A stretch of 64,000 nt of DNA from Hypholoma sublateritium FD-334 SS-4 (Eukaryota; Basidiomycota; Agaricomycetes; Agaricales; Strophariaceae): the NCBI GenBank assembly GCA_000827495.1, contig KN817522.1, positions 739,427-803,426 on the forward strand. Reading direction: 5' to 3'. A program made the position numbers and the translations under genes. The notes beneath the pieces were generated by a model. The model had not been told where the DNA came from and did not search any database. It saw nothing but the letters and a program-made list of their open reading frames with translations. Shown in pieces: positions 36,403 to 47,225 of this stretch (positions within the stretch are counted from its first letter, which is position 1; each line of letters begins with the position of its first letter).

Positions 36403-39044
36403 TCCCTCGAGGCTCTCTTCGTTCGTATTTCCATAAGCATACCTTTTTATCTTTTTATGGACGAGCTCATTTTCTGGGTCTCCGTTGTCTCAATTTATAC
36501 CACAACCCGCATTTACCCATTGCTACTGTGTTGATATCACCTACATTCACTTGAAAACTTTCTCGGTTCCATATATCGAGTCAGAGTCTGTCATTACATC
36601 CATCTCTTATTACCGTACGCATCATTTTATTCCCTATACTTATCCTTAATATTCCCGTGTAATTTTCGCTCTCAACCTTTTCTCAGAATGAACATGCATA
36701 CTGTTTGTCAAACCTCATCTCAAAACATGCAGTTACGGTGCACATTTTTTTACAACGGGTTTCATTGGCAAAGAAGGCATCAATCTTCGATACTTCTGAT
36801 ATCTATGTAGGTACTAGCTCCGACCTGGGATGGTGAAGGTCAGCCAACGCCCGCGTTGCCGCCATTTCAGTTTTCACGTCGCAAGTTGATCCTGGGAACT
36901 GTATCAGCATTGAATGAAAATATGAAAAGGTGAGATGCGCACTCGAAGAAATAGGACTTGATAGATCTAGATTATAAATGCCTTCCTACACGCTGCTCTT
37001 TTCTAGGTTTTCTACTATCGGGCGTCCTAAATCTGTGCCATGTTGATTCTCGAGCGCGTCGTTTTCTATGATTGATTGTTGCATTCAGATCTTTGACAAG
37101 TAAGCAAAAAAAAATAAAGCATTCACCTCAGGTAATATTGTGGGAATGGTGATGTGAACTGTCATTATTGCAGAACGTTGAAGGCGGTACGGTGATGAAG
37201 GTGTAAGTTGGGTTTCGTAAAGGGAAAAGATTCTGATAATGATGCTGTTGGCATTCGTTGATCTTGAGCAATTCTGGCATTAAGGGCTAAAAGTGGCGTT
37301 AGCTAGCAAGATCAAGATTAAGATAGGAAACTGCCGACCACTTTCTGCGAAGACAGAATAACTCGAGGCCCAGTCTATATTCGATACACGAGGCATTTCA
37401 TACGAGTTGAGTGATGCATGTCTCTACATCGCATGATAATATCAGAATGCGGGCCACAAGTATAGTTGACAAGAAAAACTCACGAAGCGCACAATCCTCC
37501 ACGTTGGAAGACCTTCTTCCATGATTATGAAGGAGACGCAGTGCATAAGATATAGAGCTAGGGTTGCGGGATTTTTCGAAGTGTCTGGTCGGTTATTATG
37601 ATATCGTGCTTGGGACGTCTCCCAAGCATGTTCGCAATTTGAAACGGCGAAAAGGACTTGGTTTTGCTGTCATTGGGCCGAATCGGAAAACGAGTTTTGT
37701 TCGAAGAACGTGTAGTTTGCATTATAATTCGCGATTTCGACTCGAAAAAGGGCAAGGTCAGCAGCTTGACATCCTTTCGAGTCGGCTTTGCAGAACAATC
37801 TCCGGGCAATGAACGTGCCACTATGTTGTCCTGTTTTTGTAAACCTTTTGGCGTTTGCTTAATGATTTAAGCCTGACATCCGATAGGAAAATAGACACAC
37901 CTTCGATGCCTGAGGTTCAAGTATACCTTTCACATGCTATCCGCAGTTTAACGAAGCCGTCGCAGAGCTCCGGTCAATCACGGATCGCAGCTGAAGGGTA
38001 TGGGCAACCCAAAGCGTTCAATAGACGCGTCCTCGCGAAGGTTGCGTGCAATATCACTATCGATGGATCGCCTCGTTCCTAGTATTAGTCAAAAAGATCT
38101 AGGGGCCAACGCTGCCGTTAGATTTCTTGTTTCAAACGGGAATGAGCGCGCACACCTCTCTTGCCATGAGAGGCCTCATGTTACCTCCACGTGCGCGACT
38201 ATAGCGCCGTGGAGGACTAGTGTTATTCAATGCGGTCATGGTGCCGGGTAGTGTCCGCCATCGTTAAGGCAGACAGAGGCCGGTGTTATTCGTAAATGCG
38301 TTGAAGGCCTTTGGGCATTCAATTGGGTTACGCTAAAGTCCGAAGAAGAGGAGCCCGCGGTTAAGCATTGAACGAGGTGTTCTGTTGGAAGATAACGGCG
38401 TCGCCTCGTGTCTTTTATATCTACAGCGCATGGTGGCTGGCATTGTTCGCGGAAGCCAGGCGGTTTTGAACGAGCCTGGAAATTGCGGCAAAATCCCTCG
38501 CTGTCAGCCCAGATATCCGCTGCAACGCGTATAAGCTGTCATTAATTCTGAGACAGTGTGTGTGTAGCCAGCGTTATCGAAATTGAATTTTGAATTTGGC
38601 TAGACATTCGGGAGTCGGAAGACAGGGAATACGTAGGTTCCTGGATCGCACGCTCAACGCGGCACACGGGCAGAAGATTGCAAACATAGCTCCGCCGAGG
38701 CTCTACCGGGAGACTATGTACAGAATCAAGGAGAGCAGGGTACCATAGTGAGCAACAGAAGAGAAGCTCGAAACAAAGGACATTTATGAGCAATATGTTG
38801 GCAATATGTGGGAGATGAAGTGAAGATGAAGAGAAGATTTAGAGTATTTCAACGCGTCTTTGCAGCACGTGTGGATGGTGATGGCAAGCCACGGCAAATA
38901 CCGCGTGTCGAACGCGTCGCCGGAATTCATGCCAACTTGTTTGTTGAGCCTCCTATAAGGTCCTGAGTTAGCCTTGAGAGCCATTTTCTCACCACTGAAC
39001 TTCCACCTTTCCACCTCCAGCAGTTCTCATAAAATTCATACGAG
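36403..39044. other. Intergenic, 2.6 kb
   Basis: No gene supported. The first 300 bp look like the 3' UTR of the upstream gene. Short open frames (for example 37564-37812 and 38784-39014) have no recognisable features. Confidence 0.45.
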
Positions 39045-40410
39045 ATGCCTGCTGCTCACTGCGGAATCTGTTTGAATCACTTCGCAATCGACTCGGGAAA
39101 ACTCGAGTTCATAATCTTCCTATGCGGTATGTCCGAGCGCCTAATTGATTTTGACGCGTAGCTGACATTGCAACCCCCATTTAAAGGCCACGGGTTTTGC
39201 TCGAGCTGCAGCGATAGGCTCTTTGCAGACGCAAGAGCAAAATGTCCCCATTGCCGCAAATCCATCCACCGACGCGATGGCCACCCGGTATATCTCGAGC
39301 TCGTTGATTCGGAGAAGCTCGTCGCCCAAAATATAGTCGAGGGACTGGATAAAATGGACGTCGATACGCCGCTCGTGAGCATTAAGAAGGCTGGCCAAAA
39401 ATTACGACATGCCACCGAGGGGGCGTCGACAGATTCTCGCGTGAGTGCCCTGATCCACTCGTATTCATCGTCGGTTCGTTTCAATACATTGCATTCATTC
39501 TAAGCTACAAATGCTCAAAGCAATGGAAGATTTGAGCCACCGTATCACGCCCGCGTTTGAGAAACTAGAATCGCAGAAGCGCGAAATAGATAAGCTGCAT
39601 CGCGATGTACAGAAAAGTTATCGCGAAAAAGATACCCTGCAGTCCAAACTGAGGGAATTGGAAGGTCTAGTGATGGAAGTTACGCGCCTCAAAAAATCTC
39701 TGGACGAAGCAGATTCCACCACAGAACAAGCCCTCCGTTTGGCTGAGATATCCAAGGACCAGATGGAAAAAGAGCACAGGACGACAGAGCGATATAGAGC
39801 AAGTGTACAAGCCATGGAATCGGAGAACAAGCGACTTAGGGACGCAAATGAACGGTATAAGTCAAATGTAATATTTTTCCGCGGTCGATTGTTCCATTAC
39901 TGACGAATGAAATAATCAGGCCCAAAGTGACAGGGAAAAATACAAAAAACTCCACAACAAGTACACCGCGTTAAAAGNCCAGCGGCGAATCGAAGAAAGC
40001 CAAGTCGTTCCCGAGACGATCAATGTAAGTCACCCAGATCANNGTGANTGCATGTAAGCTGAAGTCTATCGCAGGATTATGACGCCGACTTTTCTGGCCA
40101 CGAGGGATCCAGAATTCACAACATACAAGCCACCATCATTTCGTCTCCATCTCGATCTGCGCGACAGCCCTATTCAAACGAAAACGAGGTCGAGCTTGAT
40201 TTTGAGGGTATGCCACCCCCGAAATTCACCCCCGACTGGCAATTTGATGGATCGGTGACTGGGGTTCTCAAAAAACGCGTTCCAAATGGCGTTGTCGTCC
40301 CAAGTCACCGGCGAGTTGCCAATTCGTTTCCAATAGAATTGGATCGAAAAGGGCGTCCAACGAAAAGCATACAATTGGGTCCCAGGTCGACGATACACGT
40401 ACGGAGGTGA
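39045..40410 (+). CDS. RING-finger protein with long coiled coil (putative E3 ubiquitin ligase)
   Basis: The protein begins MPAAHCGICLNHF and, after an intron that splits the conserved glycine codon, continues GHGFCSSCSDRLF and CPHCRKS. This gives a complete C3HC4 RING right at the N-terminus. A heptad-rich helical region follows (about residues 125-280, e.g. LRELEGLVMEVTRLKKSLDEA, AMESENKRLRDANERY), then an exon with ambiguous bases (39978 in coding sequence; 40042, 40043 and 40048 in an intron). The C-terminus is DWQFDGSVTGVLKKRVPNGV and a basic tail. RING domains of this type recruit E2 enzymes. The target is unknown. Its architecture resembles the second RING gene at 42571, but the sequences are not close. 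Confidence 0.8.
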
Positions 40411-40633
40411 CTGTATTCAGATGTATTAGTACGTACTTGCATTTTAGCGGGAATCATCGCGCGTGTATAGCAAGCACCCATGACCACACACCGTAGAGCT
40501 TTGGCTCAGGCAAGCAGTAAATCCAAGTAAAAGTCCCAAGGGAAAAATTCATGTTCATATGTAGACATGCTATACGGAAGGAAGGCAGCATAGATAGCAT
40601 AGACAACGGCATGAATGAAAAATGGGTGATGAT

Positions 40634-41340
40634 TTATTTCTAAACAAAATGTTAGTTACAGAGGATGTGAGATACAATACCCAAGATACGCACAAGGATA
40701 ATACCATCGAAACGCTGCNTGAACCATGCCATAGTGTCCTCCTTCTTGATGCGGTGCGAGAAGCCAATTCTCGCCTTCGCCTGCCTCCGCTTTGCCACCC
40801 GTGCACCCGGACGACCCATCACGACGTAGAAGTCCATACCGAAGATACCGATACCGGGATCGTAACGCGCGCCCAAATCGATGTGCTCCTGGATACCGAA
40901 ACCGAAGTTGCCAGTCTCCGAGAAGTTCTTGCGCCTCAGCTCGTACTCCTTCACTTTCAGACCACGCTCCAAGATCTCCTCAGCCTTGGGTCCGCGGATG
41001 GTGACGTGAACGGCGATCTTCTCATTACGACGGATACCGAACGTGCGGACGGTGTAGCGGGCTTTTGAGGTGACGGGAGTTTGACCGGTAAGTTGCTCAA
41101 GAACTTTAGATGCACGAGTCAAGCGATCTCCAGATTCACCAACGGAGATGTCTAGCAAAGGGTGGACAGCGGCCGGTCAAAGGTTCGTCCTGCAATTAGA
41201 CACAGTTTTGAGACGCACTGATCACGAGCTTCTCGATACGGGGCTCCTTCATGACATTGGTGGGGGTCGTCTTTTGGTCGGCCTGAAAGACAATAAATTA
41301 ACACTGCCTACAACGCCATAGGGCCGTGCTCACTGACCAT
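40634..41340 (-). CDS. RPL11: 60S ribosomal protein L11 (uL5)
   Basis: Cytosolic large-subunit protein that contacts 5S rRNA. The initiator Met codon stands alone on exon 1, followed by an intron, a very common layout in ribosomal protein genes. Exon 2 gives [20 protein letters not shown]. Exon 3 continues [60 protein letters not shown], and [20 protein letters not shown]. The frame then reads MAWF, one unknown residue (base n at 40719), and QRFDGIIL. A last intron separates the final Lys codon and stop. Length and motifs are full for the family. Confidence 0.96.
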
Positions 41341-42570
41341 TTTGTTGCCGGGCGTGGTTGGTCACTGTTTCCTACCTTTGGCGTGAAAGATTGGTCCTTG
41401 TTTGGGACGGCACCGCCGCGGTGGCTGAAACCTTATTTTCTGGTTCTGCATAGAATACGCTCTTGGCCGTAAATATTCAGCTTCCGATTACATCTCCGAA
41501 TCAATCACCGTTCGACGGCCACAGTTCTCCACGATATCCGACAACGACCGTGTGGCGACTGCATGTCTTACCACCGGGATTCCTTTCTCCGGTGGTCTCC
41601 AGGGAATTCCTCAAAGTAATCCCAAGGTCTCTTATCGCCGTTCCACCCACTTGGCCAGTGTCCAGATCTTTCCTGTCAGCATGGCCGTATACGAGGATAT
41701 AACTGAGTGCCATTTCTATCCCAGTCATCTAATCATACACTGCGGTATTTCGTTTCTACAAGTACGCTTTCAGATATGCTTCCTGGGCGCACACTCCCTT
41801 CAACACCGAAAAACATGTCCTGCGTGAAGGCGATCGTCCACTTACGCGTCATCTTTTCGCTCCAACACTTGAATAGTGAACTCGAAAATGCGGCAGGTGA
41901 TCTCGCTTCACTAAAATTCAATCATACGCCGGGTGGCTGGTGAGAGGATAAAAATGTATCAGCACAACTGCCAGGTTGCTGAGTGACCCAACTTGTATGG
42001 GTGTGATAAATGTCGGCGACAAAAGTCCCCCGACGTCATGTTTCCGAATAGCTCCTGACGGTGCTCTCGAAAACGGGTCCCCACGGACTGATACTTGAAT
42101 CTGAGCTGGGGTCGCTTGCCTCCCAGAGCTCAGTGGAATGGGTCGGGGAGCCCTTCACGAGAGCTGCCCGACCTGGAGCGGTCTGCGCGCGGGCCTTGTC
42201 AGCCCCCGACCGCCCTCGACCGCGTACATATAAATATTTTTTACAGTGAGTGATGGCCAGAATTTGCTGTAATGAGATCATGTCGTGATCCCGTCACGGT
42301 TTGGTCTAAGTCCGAACGTAGCTCGACCGAGCCACGATTTCCCACTGATCTCGGCGCGCACAAGTGCACACCTACTACATTCCCGGCGCCTCCTGTATGA
42401 CGAGTCCAGCGAACAACGTGCGCGCTCGCGATCTAGAGACATTCCGGACCTCGTTCGTGTCCTCCGTCTTGTCTTCTGCATAAAAGAACGACCAGCATTT
42501 CTCTTGCCTTCCCCTCCGCTTTACATAACTCCTGTAATCTCAATCCCCGAGTCACCGGAATATCATCGCC
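41341..42570. other. Intergenic between divergent RPL11 and RING gene
   Basis: About 1.2 kb holding the promoters of RPL11 (minus) and the second RING gene (plus). A TATAAATA sequence lies at about 42229-42236. No gene supported. Confidence 0.5.
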
Positions 42571-43569
42571 ATGACCTACTGTCGAATTTGCATCGACGAC
42601 ATGAAGAAGCCAGTATCGCTGCCATGCGGTAAGTTGCATTTACAATTTTTTCGTGTTGAAATGGTCCTCATTACAGTCTAGGGCATATATTCTGCAGTGA
42701 ATGTATCGTAAAGACAATACAGAACGTTCAACCATACACCCAGCTGCATCCTTGTCCGATATGTCGTTCAGTCTATAATATTGGTCAGTACCCTTCACAA
42801 CCCCTAAAACGCTGTTCTGAACGAATTAAATTGGCAGCGCCCATAAACTTGAACGTCGTTCCACCAAATCTGCGTCCCTTTGTCACTCCCAGTATCCGGA
42901 GGGTATACTTAGATTCTCAAACTCCCGAAGAGAAGGGACCGGAGACTGCGGGACAGCCGTCCACTTCATCGATGACCATCGAACTGCAGCGCTTGCGTTC
43001 AGAGAATGAAGCGTTGCGCAGTAACTGTTCTATGTGGCGCAAGCGCGCGGAAATGCATGGAACCGCGAACCTGGGCCTCATAAACTTTGCGAAGGTGGTG
43101 CGAGACCAGGCGGCCCTTCTGGGCCGTGAACGAGATAACCTCCAGGTGCGGTGTCGATTGCTCTCGCGCAAAGTAGAAGACATCGAGTGAGTGATTATAC
43201 TACACGTTGCGTACCACCCTAATTTGGTCTGCCAGGATGGCGAAGTACACGGAGGCTGTCCTGACGGAACCACTTTTCGATGCTGACAGCCAGCACGAGC
43301 TGTCTAAGCGTCCAGAGCCAACTTCCCTTCTCTTTGCGCCTCCCTTCAGGTTTCCTGCCTCATCACCAATGGCACCCGGGAAAGGGAAAGCCGGCGCCAA
43401 GCGTGTAAGAGACGAATCAGAGTCGGATGCTGCCCCAAGCTCACCCACGCGGCCGGAAAAGCGGCTCAAGACCGAAGATACCGTTTCACCTGCGCACGAC
43501 CAGACGCCACCAACTGTCACCCTTGTTACGCCGCCGGCCCTCATATCGTCCCCAGTGGCCTCCTCATAA
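42571..43569 (+). CDS. RING-finger / coiled-coil protein (putative E3 ligase)
   Basis: The ATG at 42571 starts MTYCRICIDDMKKPVSLPC. An intron splits the Gly codon before HIFCSECIVK, and CPICRSVY completes a C3HC4 RING. After a second intron come PINLNVVPPNLRPFV, then a short coiled coil (IELQRLRSENEALRSN, residues about 110-180). The last exon starts MAKYTEAVL and is Pro/Ser-rich with a basic stretch (GKGKAGAKRVRDES, RPEKRLKTED) that could be a nuclear localisation signal. About 275 residues. RING ligases of this short type are numerous in mushrooms; substrate unknown. Confidence 0.8.
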
Positions 43570-44362
43570 ATCAACAAACTGCCTATGCTTCTCAGCACTA
43601 ATATGTGCATCTCTCTCAACCTGGGTATGTTGTCATAATATCGTCAGGATTTTCTCTGGAAGTTAGGGTGTTGTACAATCATGACCATCAAACAGATGGG
43701 CAAGCTTATCTTTATTTCCAAACTCTATCTATTCAATCAATCGTATGTACCATTAAGTACACTGTACTACAGTAGTCCATTCTTTGCATTTTTATTCATT
43801 GTTGTATGTTGTATAACGACTTTGTCCAACATTCCGAGTCTTGATAGGTGTCAGGAAAACAGAGTATGCTCTGGTTAAACTGGTTAAATAAGTATACAAC
43901 CTTCTACGAAGTCATAACCGACATATAACTGCCGTTCTTCGCGTTCCATTTTGCCATTTGACTGGCTGTACTGAATCAGAGACTAAAATTGAAAGGCTGT
44001 GAACCACCAATGAACCACCGGGACTTCACATTCTGTGTTTGTAGTAATTAGCACTCTACTACCCAGCTTACACTGGACCAAGTAGTGCCCAGGGCTCGCT
44101 CCATGATGCTTTTCAAGTCAAATTATTGAGTTACTTGGACGAAAGGTCTTCGAGATATTTTTATCGCCTCACATTGACATGCTCTATTCTTTCCATCCGG
44201 ATTCGGGATCTCGGCTGTCGGGTCCACCTTATATGGGTCGCACTTGCCCGGGACGGAGGTTTGCTCCTGCGTGTTCGACCGACTCCGAGCCCAGCGGCCA
44301 AACTGCAGCGACGAGGACATCTTGTCGCCGACGTTGATGGTAATCGTGCATGCTCCCAGGCA
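43570..44362. other. Intergenic
   Basis: Region between the RING gene and the BTB gene. An open frame on the plus strand extends upstream of the chosen BTB start (from 44126), but it has no domain features. Nothing else seen. Confidence 0.5.
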
Positions 44363-46750
44363 ATGATGATGCGGCCTACACCTGCATCCGCTCCATTTGA
44401 CAGCCCAGCGGCGGACGTCATCCTACGATCCTCCGACAAGGAGCCTACTGACTTCCGAACCTTCAAGTTGCTCCTCTCTTTATCGTCCAACTTTTTTTCA
44501 GAAATATTTACCCTTCCCCAACCTGCCGATCCCAATTCCTCTATCTACTCTGATGAATACGTGCGCGACTCAGATACTCCTGTTGTCCAGATGGTAGAAG
44601 ATAGGCAGACTCTGCAGCTTCTGCTAGGACTCTGCATGCCGATTAGTCTCTCTGAAACTCCTAAATTTTCCTCCCTGCAGGAGATCCAAAAGGTTCAGGA
44701 GGCGGCGTTCAAGTTTGAGATGGAGGGCGTCCAGAAGTATCTGCGAGCCGAGCTCACTTCGCCCCGCTTCATTGAATCGCAGCCGCTGCGAGTTTTTGCC
44801 ATAGCCTATCGCTATGGATGGGACCCTGAAGCCCGGCAGGCCGCTCGATACACTCTACGCCATCAAATGAATGTCACGTATTTTTCTGAGCTCGAATTCA
44901 TGTCGGGCGCGACGCTCTACAAATTGCAGGAATATCATCGGACGTGTGTGTAAAGCTTGCTTGGCGAGGCAAGGAAATCACTGAGAGAGCGATCACGCAG
45001 ATGTGAAGAGGACCATGCTCTGGTTTCTATGGACGAGGACGACGTACAACGGTAAAAGGTTTACTAAGGAGTGAACCGTGAACGAAGGAACTCTATGTAC
45101 AGGTCATGTGATGGTGTACCATCCTTACACCCTTCCCCACTCTGAAAAAATAACACGGCGTCCGAATATACTCAACAGGAAGAAGGAATTGAAAGGTAAT
45201 GGTAAAGAAATAAAAGTAGCCATGAGAAAACAATCTAAAATCCAGACCCAACTGTATACCAATTATCAGAAACATATAGCCACCAGCATAAACCACGGTT
45301 AAGAATAAGGAGTACACCCGCTATTAGGGACCACAGAATTACAAAAAAGGGTAGAAACGAAAATGGATATGTATACATCAAAAACGGTAAGTGAAAATTT
45401 TAACATCAGAGACAATTTGGCCAACAGCATTAACCGCGGTTCAAGAACAAGAGTACACCAGCCATTAGGGACCGCGGGTTCAAGAAAAGTGTATCATGAA
45501 GATGGAAACTGTTCATCGGAAGCCAGAAAAAAAAGAAAATATGAACTGAAGTTTAACTCAACATCAAATTTTTGTCAAAATGTCATTGCATGGGCAAGGA
45601 ACGGGTGGGATTCGGAGTTGGCTGGGAATGGGACATTGAACTCCAAACAGATTTGAAACAACCACGCTCAGTAAAGAGGTGTCGGAATGATGGTTGTCGG
45701 ATGTCGATGGGCTTGGGAAGTCGACGGATGACGTACAAAATACTGTGTTGATAGGCCACTTGAGATGTTGGGGAACCGAGAAGAAATGCTGCTCAGGGCA
45801 AGGTTTTCGGAAACAACAGTAGTAAACGCCCGAGAGATATTCAAGTCCAGGGATGGGGACGAGTCCGGATGACATGGGAACGGCACAGCCTTTGGTGGGA
45901 AAGCTCAGGAGACGAAAGAAAAACCCAGTAAACGCCCAGAAGATATTGTTCGAGAGGCCTTGTAGAATGGTTACAAAGCAGATTGACAGAGATTTGGCAA
46001 AGGCGAGAAGCGCGGAAGCTTGTTTTTGAGGACGCCTTGTAGGATGTTTGTGGACAAAGAGTGTGGTTGGACTTCAAAAAAAAGTGTAAAGCTTGCTTGG
46101 CGAGGCAAGGAAATCACTGAGAGAGCGATCACGCAGATGTGAAGAGGACCATGCTCTGGTTTCTATGGACGAGGACGACGTACAACGGTAAAAGGTTTAC
46201 TAAGGAGTGAACCGTGAACGAAGGAACTCTATGTACAGGTCATGTGATGGTGTACCATCCTTACAGTGTGGCGAAGTTGCTAGCTCGCGCGCCTTACTCC
46301 AGCCAGCACTCTCCGAGCCGCATGATACCTGGACTTGGGTTACATGCAAGAAGTGTCCCGCTGCATGGAATACGCGCAATGGCGACTGCGTCGCCGTCAG
46401 GAAATGGTGGGCGCAGTGGATAGAAAACGTGGCCAAAGAACTGCAGCTCAAGCCGTGGGGAGAGACGGCACGAAAATGGGATCTTCTTAGGAGAGGCAAA
46501 ACACAAGCTGACGCCTGTTCAAATTGTGGTGCGCGTGCCGTCGAGGATCTGGAAACGTTTTCGCAGATGCTCTCCGTTGAGATAGAGAGAGATGTGTCAA
46601 TGGTCTGTGTTTCCTTTCTCATTATGCGGTTGAAATTGACGCAATATACTTAACCTGAACACACATCTCCTAAACATCTCCTCTTAGGTTGAGTTGGACC
46701 TAGAGTTTGATCACTGGAGCTCAGCTCCGTCCGAGTCAGATGTAGATTGA
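44363..46750 (+). CDS. BTB/POZ-domain protein gene split by an LTR element
   Basis: The N-terminal part (44363-44947) is a BTB domain of the mushroom-expanded kind: PFDSPAADVILRSSDKEPTD, FRTFKLLLSLSSNFFSEIF, LQLLLGLCMPISLSE, LRVFAIAYRYGWDPEARQAA, ending LYKLQEYHRTC. A stop codon formed by the LTR (44951-44953) ends the frame. The downstream part resumes at 46271 in the matching frame (GEVASSRALL, WVTCKKCPAAWNT, VRKWWAQWIENV). It continues after an intron to VELDLEFDHWSSAPSESD and stop at 46750. Removing the element and one copy of its 5-bp target duplication restores a continuous exon. BTB proteins serve as dimerisation or Cul3-adaptor modules; the partner here is unknown. Whether the gene still works depends on splicing (see findings). 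Start is the first of three consecutive ATGs. Confidence 0.75.
44949..45129. repeat. Left LTR
   Basis: 181 bp, TGTAA...TTACA, identical to 46085-46265. Confidence 0.9.
46085..46265. repeat. Right LTR
   Basis: 181 bp, identical to 44949-45129. Followed by the second copy of the GTGTG target duplication. Confidence 0.9.
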
Positions 46751-47225
46751 CAAAGAGGCAATGATATGAGGTCCCCGCAAGGTCCCCGCAATGGTTATGT
46801 ATGTCTTACATAAATTGTAAATTAGTAGTCGCTAGCACTCCCAGGGAGCCATGATGTTATGGAGTTTCGAATTGTACGAGATGCAAATATATAGTATACT
46901 GATGATCACTGTAGTTTCTGTGCACAAAATTTGAGTACTCTCTTGATCCATGCTTTCGGCCTGTTCCTGGCCACCGCGCGGGAACTTTGTAATCACACTC
47001 CGGGTCGTTCAAGTTCAACATGACATTTACCAACAATCTACCAACCGAGACTATCATATATATCGCAGAAATTTTCAAGCTCTATTACTGCATCTCAGGC
47101 TAATATTGTATAGTAATAAATCAGTGCGCTATATTGGTCTTTCTTTTCTGTTCATAAAAATTGTTCAATTGCGCAGGTGGCTTGTATCTTACCGCTGGCA
47201 TAAAGGCGGCATAGTCGACAATCGC
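46751..47225. other. Intergenic / possible leader of F-box gene
   Basis: Spacer between the BTB and F-box genes. The F-box frame stays open upstream to 46950, but the sequence there does not look like protein. I treat it as leader or promoter. Confidence 0.45.

Larger units (their letters stand above)
44949..46265. mobile_element. Small non-autonomous LTR retroelement (TRIM/LARD-like), 1317 bp
   Basis: Two 181-bp direct repeats, identical at every base I compared (44949-45129 and 46085-46265), bound a 955-bp interior. Each starts TGTAA and ends TTACA, the TG...CA inverted ends of LTRs. The element is flanked by a perfect 5-bp target duplication, GTGTG (44944-44948 and 46266-46270). The interior has no gag or pol similarity, only frames up to about 100 codons. 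It contains imperfect repeats (45279-45354 against 45419-45493; 45821 against 45927). No standard tRNA primer site (TGG...) follows either LTR. A purine tract precedes the right LTR (AAAAAAAAG). The complement of the stretch just inside the left LTR is also a purine tract (GAGTGGGGAAGGG), so orientation is open. Identical LTRs imply recent insertion. It must have used proteins of an autonomous element elsewhere. Confidence 0.9.

Noticed and set aside
35322..36440. 372-codon open frame antisense to the Inp2-like gene
   Set aside because: Ser/Arg-rich mirror of a coding exon, no family features; the plus-strand exon has the natural reading.
44948..46266. Simple duplication of a 182-bp intron as explanation of the direct repeats
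   Set aside because: TG...CA ends with TGTAA/TTACA symmetry and the exact GTGTG target duplication are explained by an LTR insertion; the rejoined exon needs no intron there.
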